Position numbers and translations under genes: made by a program
The notes under the pieces: generated by a model
Told to the model about the DNA's origin: nothing
Databases searched by the model: none
What the model saw: the letters and a program-made list of their open reading frames with translations, nothing else
In this document: in pieces, positions 22,155 to 31,535 of the stretch
Layout of the letters: each line of letters starts with the position of its first letter
Position numbering within the stretch: position 1 is the stretch's first letter
NCBI RefSeq assembly: GCF_009910365.1
Contig: NZ_CP036423.1
Span: 558,001-622,000, forward strand
Direction of reading: 5' to 3'
From: Aequoribacter fuscus
Lineage (GTDB): Bacteria; Pseudomonadota; Gammaproteobacteria; Pseudomonadales; Halieaceae
DNA: 64,000 nucleotides

Positions 22155-23198
22155 GTGGTTAGATACCTTGAGCGCTCTACAGTCGAGAGCCAGCGTCGCC
22201 GTGCGCCTGCTGCGGCCTTCAAACACATTCTGTCGATTGGGGTTGTCGCTTCGATCCTTGCAGGGTGCGAAGCGAACTTAAATATGACGGGGATTGATGC
22301 CACGCTTGAGCAGCCAATTCGACGAACAGATCAGTTCTTAGCGCTTGAGAGAACCCCCGGCGGAGGTGTCCTTGCTTTTGCCGATGATGGCGTTGTCGTT
22401 CAAGGTCAACTATCGCCGGAAGGTATCACATGGACTCGAACAACGCTCGACGCTGAGCGTGCTCCTACATTTACCGATAGCGCTGCCTGTGCCGATGGTT
22501 CAGTCGTTGGTTTGAGTTTTTACAACGAGGTCTGGTGGTTCGCGGATAACGAGTGGCGAGTAACACCTATCGACACCTTTGAGCAGCTTGAGTCGGTTGA
22601 TTGTCGAGCAGACAACGAAGTTTGGGCTGCGGGTTCTTTTTCAAGTTTTTACCGAACTCAAGATCAGGGGGAAACCTGGGAAGACTTGAGTATTGGTGAA
22701 GATGCAACGATTACCAATCTTCAGTTTGTTGACGATGAATTTGGTTACGCCGTAGGCGAGTTTGGGATGGTGTTTCAAACAGCCGATGGCGGTGAGCAGT
22801 GGTCTGTAATCGAGCCCGTTGCGGATGAGTTTTACCCTTTGTCTTTACATTTTTCAGATCGTGAACGCGGCTGGGTTGGCGGTGTTCTCGGAATCATCTT
22901 TGCTACCGAAGACGGTGGCGCGACTTGGGTACAGCAAGAGTCCGAGGGACACGCCGCAGTGTACGGCTTTATTGATAGCGAGCAGGGTCTCTTTGCCTTT
23001 GGTGATCAAGGTAGCCTGCTCAAGCTTGAGGGTCAAACTTGGCGGTCTCAGGCAGCGCCCCCGATTCCTATTCACTACAAGGCCGGTCTGGCTCTCGAGT
23101 CGGGTGAGGCGCTTCTAGTGGGCGGTTGGGGTTTAACCATGACCCTGCCGCTGGCCTCGTCAGAAGATAAAAATCCAATCGCCGAGGGGGGTGAGTAA
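22155..23198 (+). CDS. YCF48-like beta-propeller lipoprotein
   Basis: A GTG start preceded by AGGGGGGG gives 347 residues with a lipoprotein signal ending in LAGC (about residues 35-38). The body has repeated BNR/YCF48-type blades (TQDQGETWEDL, TADGGEQWSVI, TEDGGATWVQQ), as in photosystem assembly factor-like proteins. Such lipoproteins regularly sit next to RND/MMPL transporters with DUF1302 and DUF1329 proteins. It is the first gene of the plus-strand sigma-54 operon and ends 2 bases before the transporter. It probably acts in the periplasm as a partner of that transporter. Confidence 0.85.
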   Translation: MVRYLERSTVESQRRRAPAAAFKHILSIGVVASILAGCEANLNMTGIDATLEQPIRRTDQFLALERTPGGGVLAFADDGVVVQGQLSPEGITWTRTTLDAERAPTFTDSAACADGSVVGLSFYNEVWWFADNEWRVTPIDTFEQLESVDCRADNEVWAAGSFSSFYRTQDQGETWEDLSIGEDATITNLQFVDDEFGYAVGEFGMVFQTADGGEQWSVIEPVADEFYPLSLHFSDRERGWVGGVLGIIFATEDGGATWVQQESEGHAAVYGFIDSEQGLFAFGDQGSLLKLEGQTWRSQAAPPIPIHYKAGLALESGEALLVGGWGLTMTLPLASSEDKNPIAEGGE

Positions 23199-23200
23199 GC

Positions 23201-25570
23201 ATGTCCAAAGTAACGCATTTTTTCCACTCCATCGAGCTGGCGGTCTTTCGTCATCCGCGCACGCTTTTATCAGCGGTGCTGGTGGCGACTTTGTTTTTTG
23301 CGGCACAAATCCCTGCCCTCAAAATGTATTCCGATTTCGCTGATCTGTTGCCGCAATCGCACCCCTATATTCAGCTCCACAACGAAATCAAGGACAGCTT
23401 TGGTGGTGCCAACGTTATTGTGGTCGGTATCGAAGCCGAAGAGGGCACGGTATTCAGTAATGAAGCCCTGAAGTTAATCCATGAGCTTACACTGGCGGTT
23501 GACTCCCTGCCTGGAGTGAACCACGACCTTGTGAGCAGTTTGACTCATCGGACGGTGCGTAAAGTGTGGCTCACAGAAATGGGTAACATTGTCTCTGAGC
23601 CCTATTACGAGCCGCTCGACCCTTTACTGTCCGACGAGCAGCTAGCGAGTTTGAAGAAAGAGGTGGTCGCAAACCCTCAGGTTTATGGTCCGCTCGTATC
23701 GCCCGATATGAAAATGGCGCTAATCAAAGCCCAGCTGAACGAAGGTCAGCTTGACTACGAAGATACCTTTAATCAGTTGCAAGAACTGCGCGCCAGTTAC
23801 GAAGGGCAGGGCTTTCAAATTTATGCGACTGGGCAGCCGGTTTTGGTTGGCTGGGCCTATCACTACAAAGATCAGATTTATCAAATTTTGGCCTTTACGG
23901 CACTGATCATGGTGTCTTTACTGGTGTGGCATTTTCGCTCGGCTTATGGGGTGCTTGTACCCTTAGCTGGCGTGCTTGTCTCGACCATTTGGGGCTTAGG
24001 TATTATCTCTCTGTTCGGGTATAACCTAGATCCCTTGGGTTTGGTGATTCCCTTCTTGATATCGGCTCGAGCCATGTCGCACGGGATTCAAATCGTCGAG
24101 CGATATTACGCCGAACTGAGTGAGCGCGATGTGGCCTCAGAGGCCGCACGAGCTACCTTTGAAAGCTTATTCCGCCCGGGCACCTTGGGGGTGGTTTCGG
24201 ATGCGATCGGTCTTCTGCTTATTGCCGTTGGCTCGATTCCGCTCAACACCAAGCTCGCGCACTACGCCTCGTTGTGGGCGATGTGCATCATTATCACGGT
24301 TCTTATCAGCGTGCCGCTCTTGCTTTCGATTCTGCCGAAGCCCAAGCGAACCCAGTTGCATCAGAGTGCTCTGCGTGCCGTGGGAGGTGCGTCTGCATCG
24401 ATCGTGAGCAGTTCACCCAAAGCGGTTATCGTGGCGCTTGCAATCGCCCTGTGCGTCGGCGGTGTCTTTTCGTCGCACGTGATGATCGGAGAGTCAGAGC
24501 CTGGTTCGCCTATTTTGTATCGCGATCACGATTACAACGTGTCGTCTAAGAAGGTGAATGACACCTTCCCGGGATCGGAAGAACTCTACATTGTGGCAGA
24601 GACTGTCGACAAAGAGGGTATGAAGCGCCCCGAGGTGCTGGCAGCGCTGGCAGACCTTGAAAAGCACATGTTGCTCGATCCTGAAGTGGGCGGTGCAAAG
24701 GGCTTGCCTGACCTCGTTAAGATGGTGAATCGCCTGCTGCACAACAATGATCCCAAGTGGCAGCAGATCCCCAAAGACAATCTGTATGTCGGTGGCTTGC
24801 TGTTCGCGTATATGGCCTCGAGCCCCATCCCCGGTGCGACTTTAGAGTTTGTCGATTCCGAGGAGCGCGTGGCGAACTTGGTGTTCTACTATAAAGACCA
24901 CCAGGGCGAAACCATTCGTCGTGCGATTCATACCGCTAAGCAGTGGATTGCCGAGAACGAGGGCAAAGTTGAAGGGCTGAGTATTCGGCTAGCGGGCGGC
25001 ACCATTGGTGTGACTGCGGCGATGAACGAAGCCGCTTTCGAAACCAACAAAACAGTCCTGCCGCTGGTGTTCTTGTTCATCTTCTTGTCGGTCATGGTCT
25101 TCTACGGATCGCTTCATGCGGGTCTTCTGATGTTCTTGGCCATGTTGTTTGCGACCACGCTGACCTACGCCTACATGGGGATCACCGAGGTGGGTATCAA
25201 CATCAACACCGTGCCGATTATCGCCGTGGGGGTTGGAGTCGGGATCGATTACTCGATCTATATGATGGACCGCATAAGAGAGCAGCGGCTGAAGATGGGG
25301 TCTCTGACGGAGGCTGTTCGCAGCGCTTTGTCGACCACGGGTCTCGCCATCACCTTTACCGCGATGACGCTCATTGCGGGGATTGTCATGTGGATTTTCA
25401 TGTCGGATTTACGTTTCCAGGCGGACGCAGCCTTGCTGCTGTCGGTCATGGTTATTTTGAACGCCATTGCAGCTTTGCTGCTGATACCTGCCTGGGTGTT
25501 GGTGTTCAAACCCAAGTTTGTTGACCAAGTCGAAGTAGACGAGGACGGCATTATTCACCAGAGGGGGTGA
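23201..25570 (+). CDS. RND superfamily (MMPL-type) transporter
   Basis: The 789-residue protein has two repeats of one membrane helix, a large periplasmic loop and five further helices, the layout of MMPL/HAE3-type RND transporters. The conserved segment VGVGVGIDYSIYMMDRIREQ lies in the second helix bundle, with a related segment (SARAMSHGIQIVERYY) in the first. It lies in the inner membrane and probably uses the proton gradient. In this context the cargo is likely an aromatic or other hydrophobic compound. It is 2 bases from the YCF48-like gene and 81 bases ahead of the DUF1302 gene. Confidence 0.9.
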   Translation: MSKVTHFFHSIELAVFRHPRTLLSAVLVATLFFAAQIPALKMYSDFADLLPQSHPYIQLHNEIKDSFGGANVIVVGIEAEEGTVFSNEALKLIHELTLAVDSLPGVNHDLVSSLTHRTVRKVWLTEMGNIVSEPYYEPLDPLLSDEQLASLKKEVVANPQVYGPLVSPDMKMALIKAQLNEGQLDYEDTFNQLQELRASYEGQGFQIYATGQPVLVGWAYHYKDQIYQILAFTALIMVSLLVWHFRSAYGVLVPLAGVLVSTIWGLGIISLFGYNLDPLGLVIPFLISARAMSHGIQIVERYYAELSERDVASEAARATFESLFRPGTLGVVSDAIGLLLIAVGSIPLNTKLAHYASLWAMCIIITVLISVPLLLSILPKPKRTQLHQSALRAVGGASASIVSSSPKAVIVALAIALCVGGVFSSHVMIGESEPGSPILYRDHDYNVSSKKVNDTFPGSEELYIVAETVDKEGMKRPEVLAALADLEKHMLLDPEVGGAKGLPDLVKMVNRLLHNNDPKWQQIPKDNLYVGGLLFAYMASSPIPGATLEFVDSEERVANLVFYYKDHQGETIRRAIHTAKQWIAENEGKVEGLSIRLAGGTIGVTAAMNEAAFETNKTVLPLVFLFIFLSVMVFYGSLHAGLLMFLAMLFATTLTYAYMGITEVGININTVPIIAVGVGVGIDYSIYMMDRIREQRLKMGSLTEAVRSALSTTGLAITFTAMTLIAGIVMWIFMSDLRFQADAALLLSVMVILNAIAALLLIPAWVLVFKPKFVDQVEVDEDGIIHQRG

Positions 25571-25651
25571 AGTTGAAATTCCGGCCAATGTGGCGCGTTC
25601 ACAGCGGCCGGGTAAATAAGCAATAAAAACCAGGGAAAGAGGAGCAAATAT

Positions 25652-27703
25652 ATGCGCTCAAAATCTAAATTCCTCGCGCTTGCCGCTACGGTCGTAGCGA
25701 CGAGTTTCGGGGCTAACTCCTTGCCGACGATCGCCGATGATACCGAATGGGCGGGTTTTGTTGAGCAGGTGACGCATACGCGTAAAGATATCGGGTTGAC
25801 CAAGTTTCGAACGGGTGCTCAGCTTGAAGGGCTCAAGTTTGTTGGCGATGTGGGCCCATTCTCTAATGTCAGCGTGGGCGGCACGGTTCGTGTAACCTAC
25901 GACGGCGTCTACAAGCTAAACGAAGACACCTATGGTGACAAAGCGGGCGGCAAAGCCTTTGTTAACTCACTCGGTCTTGCCAATTTAGGTGCACCGACAA
26001 CCATCGAGGCAAACAGCCCCGGAATTGGACCTGCAGGCGGTCTTGCGGTGGGTAATTTTGCGGTAATCAACATTTTGGGACCTCGTGTTGAGGAAATCGT
26101 GGGCGCGCCTGCCGGTGCCGTTTCCGGTTTGCTTTTGAACAACACCTTTGTTGATAGCTACCCGAACAATCCCAACGAAGGCATGATCACATTGGGTGAG
26201 CATCTGCATCCGCATGGTGCCGGCGTCGCTTTTGGCGTACCTGTGAGACCCTGTGATACCGATAGCCGTGGTTGTTTGAACGATTACCTCGATTTCGACG
26301 GTAATGAGCTGGCTATGCCAGAGCTTTACAGCGATCGTGCTGATTGGCTGCGCGAGCTTTATGTAGACGCCACGTTGCTGCTAGAGGGCGACGATGAAAT
26401 TAACTTCCGTCTCGGGCGTCAGCAGGTGATTTGGGGTCGAACCGACCTGTTCCGCGTGCTCGACATCATCAACCCGGTCGATTTCTCGCGACACAATATC
26501 TACGACGAGCTCGAAGACATTCGTATTCCCATGTGGATGCTGAAAACGGATTTCCGTTTTGGCCCAACGGGTGCGTTTGATGACCTCAACGCGCAGATTG
26601 TGTGGAACTTCGATGAGTTTCGCCCTAATAACCTTGGCCAGTGTGGCTCACCCTACGTGATTTTGGATGCCGGCTGTTTCCTTCGCGGCATGAAAAATCT
26701 GTGGGATAACGGCGGAACCGTTGCCAACTTTGCGCCATTTGATCCAGCGGATCCCTCCTTAGGTTTGTTGGCGACGAACTTTGGCCCAGAGGCCATTGGT
26801 ATTCGCAAAATCCATATGCCTGAGTGGAGTCTGGATAACACACAGCTAGGCCTGAAAGTCGAGGGTGTATACGGAGATTTGGGCTGGTCGGTTAATGCCA
26901 TGACTTACCGTTCGCAGCTTCCCTCATTGCGAGCGGGTGGTGTTCCGGTCGTTAATGCGTTTACCGGTGGCCCCGCGCAAACTTGGGATCATCTGATTGC
27001 GTTCGATGTTTATTTCCCACGCGTCAACATGGTCGGTGGTTCACTTGACTATTACTCACAAGAACTTGACACGGTAATTCGTGTCGAGGCGGCGTACTCG
27101 CAGGGTGAGGAGTTCGCTAATACGCTTGAGCCAGAGCTTTACTCAGAAAATGATGTGTTCCGCTTTGTTGTAGGTTTGGATAAGAACGTCTTTATCCGAT
27201 CGATCAACCCAACGCGAGCCTTCTTGCTGTCGGCTCAGCTATTTGGTCAGCAGATTCAGGATCACGTAACTCAAAAAGCGACGCTGGGCACTGTTGGTAT
27301 GCCTGATTGGGAGCAGAACTTCATTGCGACATTCCTGATTAAAGGCTGGTGGTTGAGCGACCGTTTGAGTCCAGAGCTCATCATGGCGCACGACTTCAAA
27401 GCCGGCGCGACGGTATTTGCTCCGAAAATTGACTGGTTGATCAACGACAACTGGCAATTGATTTTTGGTGCGAACATCAAAACCGGTGGTGGCGACGAGA
27501 AGTTCGATGATTGTCGTCTGTGTAACCCATGGGGACCCTTCACTACGTCTATTCCAGGTCTGCCAGAGCACGGCGCCGATGGCCTGATTTCAGGTTCAGC
27601 CGGTTTGACTGGGTTTGAGCCTCTGGGTCGTTTCCGTTCAGGCCCCCTCGGCATGGCTGAGAAAGAAGACGAAGTTCAGTTGACTATTCGTTACCGCTTC
27701 TAA
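25652..27703 (+). CDS. DUF1302 outer-membrane protein
   Basis: A 683-residue protein with a Sec signal peptide (about residues 1-28) and a beta-rich body ending in the typical aromatic C-terminal strand (EVQLTIRYRF). The DUF1302 markers INFRLGRQQVIWGRTDLFRVLDIINPVDFSRHN and EDIRIPMWMLKT-type text are visible. These proteins are predicted porin-like barrels for hydrophobic substrates. It stands between the RND transporter and a DUF1329 protein, the usual set. AAAGAGGAG lies 8 bases before the ATG. Confidence 0.9.
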   Translation: MRSKSKFLALAATVVATSFGANSLPTIADDTEWAGFVEQVTHTRKDIGLTKFRTGAQLEGLKFVGDVGPFSNVSVGGTVRVTYDGVYKLNEDTYGDKAGGKAFVNSLGLANLGAPTTIEANSPGIGPAGGLAVGNFAVINILGPRVEEIVGAPAGAVSGLLLNNTFVDSYPNNPNEGMITLGEHLHPHGAGVAFGVPVRPCDTDSRGCLNDYLDFDGNELAMPELYSDRADWLRELYVDATLLLEGDDEINFRLGRQQVIWGRTDLFRVLDIINPVDFSRHNIYDELEDIRIPMWMLKTDFRFGPTGAFDDLNAQIVWNFDEFRPNNLGQCGSPYVILDAGCFLRGMKNLWDNGGTVANFAPFDPADPSLGLLATNFGPEAIGIRKIHMPEWSLDNTQLGLKVEGVYGDLGWSVNAMTYRSQLPSLRAGGVPVVNAFTGGPAQTWDHLIAFDVYFPRVNMVGGSLDYYSQELDTVIRVEAAYSQGEEFANTLEPELYSENDVFRFVVGLDKNVFIRSINPTRAFLLSAQLFGQQIQDHVTQKATLGTVGMPDWEQNFIATFLIKGWWLSDRLSPELIMAHDFKAGATVFAPKIDWLINDNWQLIFGANIKTGGGDEKFDDCRLCNPWGPFTTSIPGLPEHGADGLISGSAGLTGFEPLGRFRSGPLGMAEKEDEVQLTIRYRF

Positions 27704-27712
27704 ACAAACGAC

Positions 27713-27741
27713 GCGCAAACGGCTGGGTACAGCGTTTGCGC
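27713..27741 (+). other. Intercistronic hairpin
   Basis: GCGCAAACG (27713-27721) and CGTTTGCGC (27733-27741) form a perfect 9-bp stem between the DUF1302 and DUF1329 genes. There is no T-run, so it may stabilise or help process the mRNA rather than terminate it. Confidence 0.55.
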
Positions 27742-27764
27742 TACATAAAAATGAGGAATTTATT

Positions 27765-29075
27765 ATGAAATTGACAACGATTCTATCGAGCGCCATCGCC
27801 GCAATGGTAGCCGGTTCAGCATTAGCTGCACCGACTCAAGAAGATGTTCAGCGTTCGTTCTATCCATACAAAAATGGCGTACCGAGCTTTAATGGTTTGT
27901 CGGAAGGTATGGTCATTAACCAAGGCAACGTAGCGCAGTTCGAAAGCATTCTTGACCCCGTGATGTTTGATCACATCAGCAAGGGATGGACTGAGATGCC
28001 CGTTACAGCGACGACCTCGTTTGATTTGCATCCCAACTACGTCAAGGCGACTGCAGATGGTCTGGGTAAAGTCAGCTTGGGCGAGGAAGTAGGGCAAATC
28101 AGTGGTTGGGTCGCAGGTCGCCCATTCGTAGAGGAACCGAGCAAAGACGATCCTCGCGCGGGGGAAAAACTCGCCTGGAACTACAAGTACGGCTATAACT
28201 GGGGAGACAACGCCGCGATTTACCCTTTCTACTGGAAGTACCGAGACATGGATTCGGGCAATATTGAGCGCACACTCAAGTTCAACTTCCACTTCTTGAA
28301 CTTTAAAGGTCGTGTCAATCAGGATCCAAAACCCGAATTGATTCCGGGCGATGATAAATATCGTGCTATCTACGTGCAGGTGCTTGAGCCGTTTGATGTT
28401 AAAAACACGCAGCTTTTGATCCAGCGCTCGATCGATGATCGCAAAGCGGATAACAGCTACCTGTACCTAGGCTTCCAACGTCGTGTTCGTCGTCTAGCAA
28501 CAGAACAGGTTACCGACGCCTTCCTTGGCTCGCAGCTCATGATCGAAGACTTTGAAGGCTACAACGGCCGTGTTTCAGACATGAACTGGACTTACTTGGG
28601 AACCCAAGATGTTATGTTGCCCTTCTTCAATCACGATGAAGTGGAGCTTGATCCCGAGACGCACCAAGACGATGAAGGTTATCAAGTCGTGGCCATGGGT
28701 GACAAAGGTGGATGCTACCCACAGGTGAATTGGCAGCTGCGCAAGGCCTATGTACTTGAGTCTTCTCCCGTAATGGAAGGGCACCCTGTGAGCAAACGCG
28801 TTCACTATATCGATGCTCAGACTTTCACGATTCCGCGCACCAATATTTACGATGCCGCAGGTAAGTTGTGGAAGACCTTCATCATCGGTCAGGCGAACCC
28901 CGAGCGTCACTTACCTGTGAACAAGGGTTCAGGTGTTTCGATCGACGATGGTGTGACCATGATCAACGTACAGCAAATGAAGTGCACCACGGCTCAGTTT
29001 AAAGGGCAGGTGGATAAAGAACTCAATCCTGAGTCGCTCTTCACTGTGCAGAACATGCGTGTGAAAGGCCGCTAG
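27765..29075 (+). CDS. DUF1329 periplasmic/outer-membrane-associated protein, copy 2
   Basis: A 436-residue DUF1329 protein with a signal peptide (cleavage after ALAAP region, about residue 22). It shares with copy 1 the strands VKNTQLLIQ, FQRRVRRLATEQVTDAFLGSQLMIEDFEGYNGR and CTTAQFKGQV near the end. It lies downstream of the DUF1302 gene, the common arrangement, and is followed by a strong terminator. It probably works with the barrel in moving or binding hydrophobic substrates in the outer envelope; this is inferred from fold and context. Confidence 0.87.
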   Translation: MKLTTILSSAIAAMVAGSALAAPTQEDVQRSFYPYKNGVPSFNGLSEGMVINQGNVAQFESILDPVMFDHISKGWTEMPVTATTSFDLHPNYVKATADGLGKVSLGEEVGQISGWVAGRPFVEEPSKDDPRAGEKLAWNYKYGYNWGDNAAIYPFYWKYRDMDSGNIERTLKFNFHFLNFKGRVNQDPKPELIPGDDKYRAIYVQVLEPFDVKNTQLLIQRSIDDRKADNSYLYLGFQRRVRRLATEQVTDAFLGSQLMIEDFEGYNGRVSDMNWTYLGTQDVMLPFFNHDEVELDPETHQDDEGYQVVAMGDKGGCYPQVNWQLRKAYVLESSPVMEGHPVSKRVHYIDAQTFTIPRTNIYDAAGKLWKTFIIGQANPERHLPVNKGSGVSIDDGVTMINVQQMKCTTAQFKGQVDKELNPESLFTVQNMRVKGR

Positions 29076-29084
29076 GTCTTCTCT

Positions 29085-29117
29085 GGGTGCCGAGGCTGGC
29101 TCGGCACCCGTCTTTTT
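29085..29117 (+). terminator. Strong intrinsic terminator or attenuator
   Basis: GGGTGCCGAG and CTCGGCACCC form a perfect 10-bp stem with a 5-base loop, followed by TCTTTTT. It separates the envelope genes from the second dehydrogenase and lower-pathway genes. Either it lowers read-through or those genes have another promoter. Confidence 0.85.
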
Positions 29118-29129
29118 ATTGGAGTTGTT

Positions 29130-30587
29130 ATGACTGGCCTATATCGCCACTTTATTAACGGGGAATTTGTTGAAAGCGAGGAGCGTTTTCCAAAATACAG
29201 TCCCCTGAACAATGCTCATATCGCCGACATATGCGAAGCATCCAAAGCGGATGTCGATGCCGCCGTTAAGGCAGCGAAAGCCGCTATGAAGGGCCCTTGG
29301 GGGCGAATGACCGTAGAGCAGCGCGTTGCTAAGCTGTATGCCGTTGCTGATGAAATTACGCGCCGTTTCGATGAGTTTGTGGCCGCTGAGATGCAAGATA
29401 CTGGGCAGACTAAACACGTAATGGAGCACGTATTCATTCCTAGAGGTGCAGCTAACTTTAAGATTTTTGCGGACGTCATAAAAAACGTGCCGACAGAAAC
29501 CTTTGAGATGGCGACACCCGATGGACGCGGCGCCATTAACAGCGCAATTCGAATTCCCAAGGGGGTAATTGCTGTAGTTTGCCCCTGGAATGCGCCATTT
29601 TTATTAATGACCTGGAAGGTTGGGCCAGCGTTGGCTTGCGGTAACGCAGTGGTTGTAAAGCCCTCTGAGGAAACCCCCGCAACGGCGACGCTGTTGGCTG
29701 AGGTGATGCGAGACGTCGGTATTCCCGATGGCGTGTACAACGTAGTACACGGGTTGGGGCCAAACTCGACCGGTGAGTTTTTGACATCACATAAAGACGT
29801 GGACGCGATTACTTTTACCGGCGAAACCCAAACCGGTGCCGCGATTATGGCCGCAGCTGCGAAGGGTATTCGCGATGTGTCGTTCGAACTGGGCGGAAAA
29901 AATGCCGGCATCGTATTTGCGGATTGTGACTTTGACAAAGCGATCGAAGGCATCACCCGCAGCGCGTTCTTGAACACGGGGCAAGTGTGTTTGGGCACGG
30001 AACGAGTCTATGTGGAGCGCCCCATTTTTGATCGTTTTGTGGCTGCGCTTAAAGACAAAGCAGAGGCCTTTGTGCCCGGCAATCCGGCTCTCGATAGTAC
30101 GACGTATGGCCCACTGATCAGCAAAGAGCATCAGTCGAAGGTGCTGTCTTACTATCAAAAAGCGGCCGATGAGGGCGCCACGATCGTGACCGGTGGTGGC
30201 GTACCTGATATGCCAGCAGAGCTTGCAAGCGGTGCGTGGGTTCAACCGACTATCTGGACTGATCTGCCTGAGACCGCATCGGTGGTGCAAGATGAGATCT
30301 TTGGGCCCTGCTGTCACATACGCCCCTTCGATACCGAAGAAGAGGTGATCGAACTGGCTAACGCAACCGACTACGGCCTTTCAACCACGATCTGGACTAA
30401 TGACATCGGGCGAGCACATCGCGTCGCCGGCTCGGTTGAAGTGGGTATTACCTGGGTAAATTCGTGGTTTTTACGAGATTTGCGAACGCCCTTTGGAGGC
30501 TCGAAGCGATCCGGTATCGGGCGCGAAGGTGGTGTTCATTCTTTGGAGTTCTACACCGAGCTCCGCAATGTATGTATCAAACTGTAA
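29130..30587 (+). CDS. 2-hydroxymuconate semialdehyde dehydrogenase, copy 2
   Basis: A 485-residue aldehyde dehydrogenase of the XylG/DmpC type: APFLLMTWKVGPALACGN, general base in FELGGKNAG, catalytic Cys in NTGQVCLGTERV and the C-terminal SGIGREGGVHSLEFYTELRNVCIKL. It is clearly a paralogue of the dmpC copy at 14204-15664 and likely oxidises the same or a related semialdehyde. It stands ahead of dmpF and dmpG. Keeping two copies, one per arm, suggests different substrate preference or gene dosage. Confidence 0.9.
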   Translation: MTGLYRHFINGEFVESEERFPKYSPLNNAHIADICEASKADVDAAVKAAKAAMKGPWGRMTVEQRVAKLYAVADEITRRFDEFVAAEMQDTGQTKHVMEHVFIPRGAANFKIFADVIKNVPTETFEMATPDGRGAINSAIRIPKGVIAVVCPWNAPFLLMTWKVGPALACGNAVVVKPSEETPATATLLAEVMRDVGIPDGVYNVVHGLGPNSTGEFLTSHKDVDAITFTGETQTGAAIMAAAAKGIRDVSFELGGKNAGIVFADCDFDKAIEGITRSAFLNTGQVCLGTERVYVERPIFDRFVAALKDKAEAFVPGNPALDSTTYGPLISKEHQSKVLSYYQKAADEGATIVTGGGVPDMPAELASGAWVQPTIWTDLPETASVVQDEIFGPCCHIRPFDTEEEVIELANATDYGLSTTIWTNDIGRAHRVAGSVEVGITWVNSWFLRDLRTPFGGSKRSGIGREGGVHSLEFYTELRNVCIKL

Positions 30588-30629
30588 CGTCGGCTAGTCA
30601 GCCGAATACGAAGTAAGAGGAGCCTTTTT

Positions 30630-31535
30630 GTGGCAAATAAAGTGAAATGTGCCCTGATTGGATCGGGGAATATTGGTACCGATTTGATCTACAAGATTCA
30701 GCGTAGTGAGTTCTTGGAGCCCGTTTGGATGGTGGGTATTGATCCAGAATCTGAGGGGCTTGCCCGAGCGCGAGATATGGGTCTGAAGACCACGGCGGAA
30801 GGTGTTGACGGCCTGCTGCCCCACGTTAAAGCAGATGGAATTCAGATCGCTTTTGACGCAACTTCGGCTTACGTGCACGCCGAAAATTCGCGCAAGTTGA
30901 ACGAGCTAGGCGTATTCATGGTTGACCTGACACCGGCTGCAATTGGGCCTTTGTGCGTACCTCCGGTGAATTTGAACGAGCTCGAAAACACCATGAACGT
31001 GAATATGATTTCGTGTGCGGGCCAGGCGACGATCCCGATCGTGCACGGTGTTAGCCGTGTTCAATCTGTTGAATACGCCGAGATCATTGCCAGTCTCGCT
31101 TCGAAGTCGATCGGCCCCGGTACTCGAGCGAATTTGGATGAATTCACTTACACGACTTCAAACGCGGTTTGCAAAGTGGGTGGGGCGCGCAGAGGTAAAG
31201 CGCTTTGCATCATCAATCCGGCGGATCCTCCGATGATTATGCGCAATACCATCTACTGTTTAACCGATGATGAGCCAGATCAAGAAGCGATCACGAAGTC
31301 CTTGATGGACATGATCGAGCAAGTACAGCGCTATGTGCCTGGGTACAAGCTGGTGAACGGCCCCGTTTTCGAAGGCAATAAAGTGGGTGTGTTTATGGAG
31401 GTCGCTGGCCTCGGTGATTATTTACCAACTTATGCCGGTAACTTAGACATCATGACGGCGGCAGCCTGCCGAACGGCAGAAATGTACGCAGAGAAAATTT
31501 TGAAAGGTGAGTTTGTGTTAGAGGGGGCCGCCTAA
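30630..31535 (+). CDS. dmpF: Acetaldehyde dehydrogenase (acylating)
   Basis: A GTG start after GAGGAG gives 301 residues. The N-terminal NAD-binding motif is [12 protein letters not shown] and the catalytic Cys lies in [17 protein letters not shown]. It converts acetaldehyde, CoA and NAD to acetyl-CoA. It forms a channelling complex with the aldolase DmpG, whose ATG overlaps this gene's TAA by one base (TAATG), ensuring coupled synthesis. All family landmarks are present and length is normal. Confidence 0.95.
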   Translation: MANKVKCALIGSGNIGTDLIYKIQRSEFLEPVWMVGIDPESEGLARARDMGLKTTAEGVDGLLPHVKADGIQIAFDATSAYVHAENSRKLNELGVFMVDLTPAAIGPLCVPPVNLNELENTMNVNMISCAGQATIPIVHGVSRVQSVEYAEIIASLASKSIGPGTRANLDEFTYTTSNAVCKVGGARRGKALCIINPADPPMIMRNTIYCLTDDEPDQEAITKSLMDMIEQVQRYVPGYKLVNGPVFEGNKVGVFMEVAGLGDYLPTYAGNLDIMTAAACRTAEMYAEKILKGEFVLEGAA

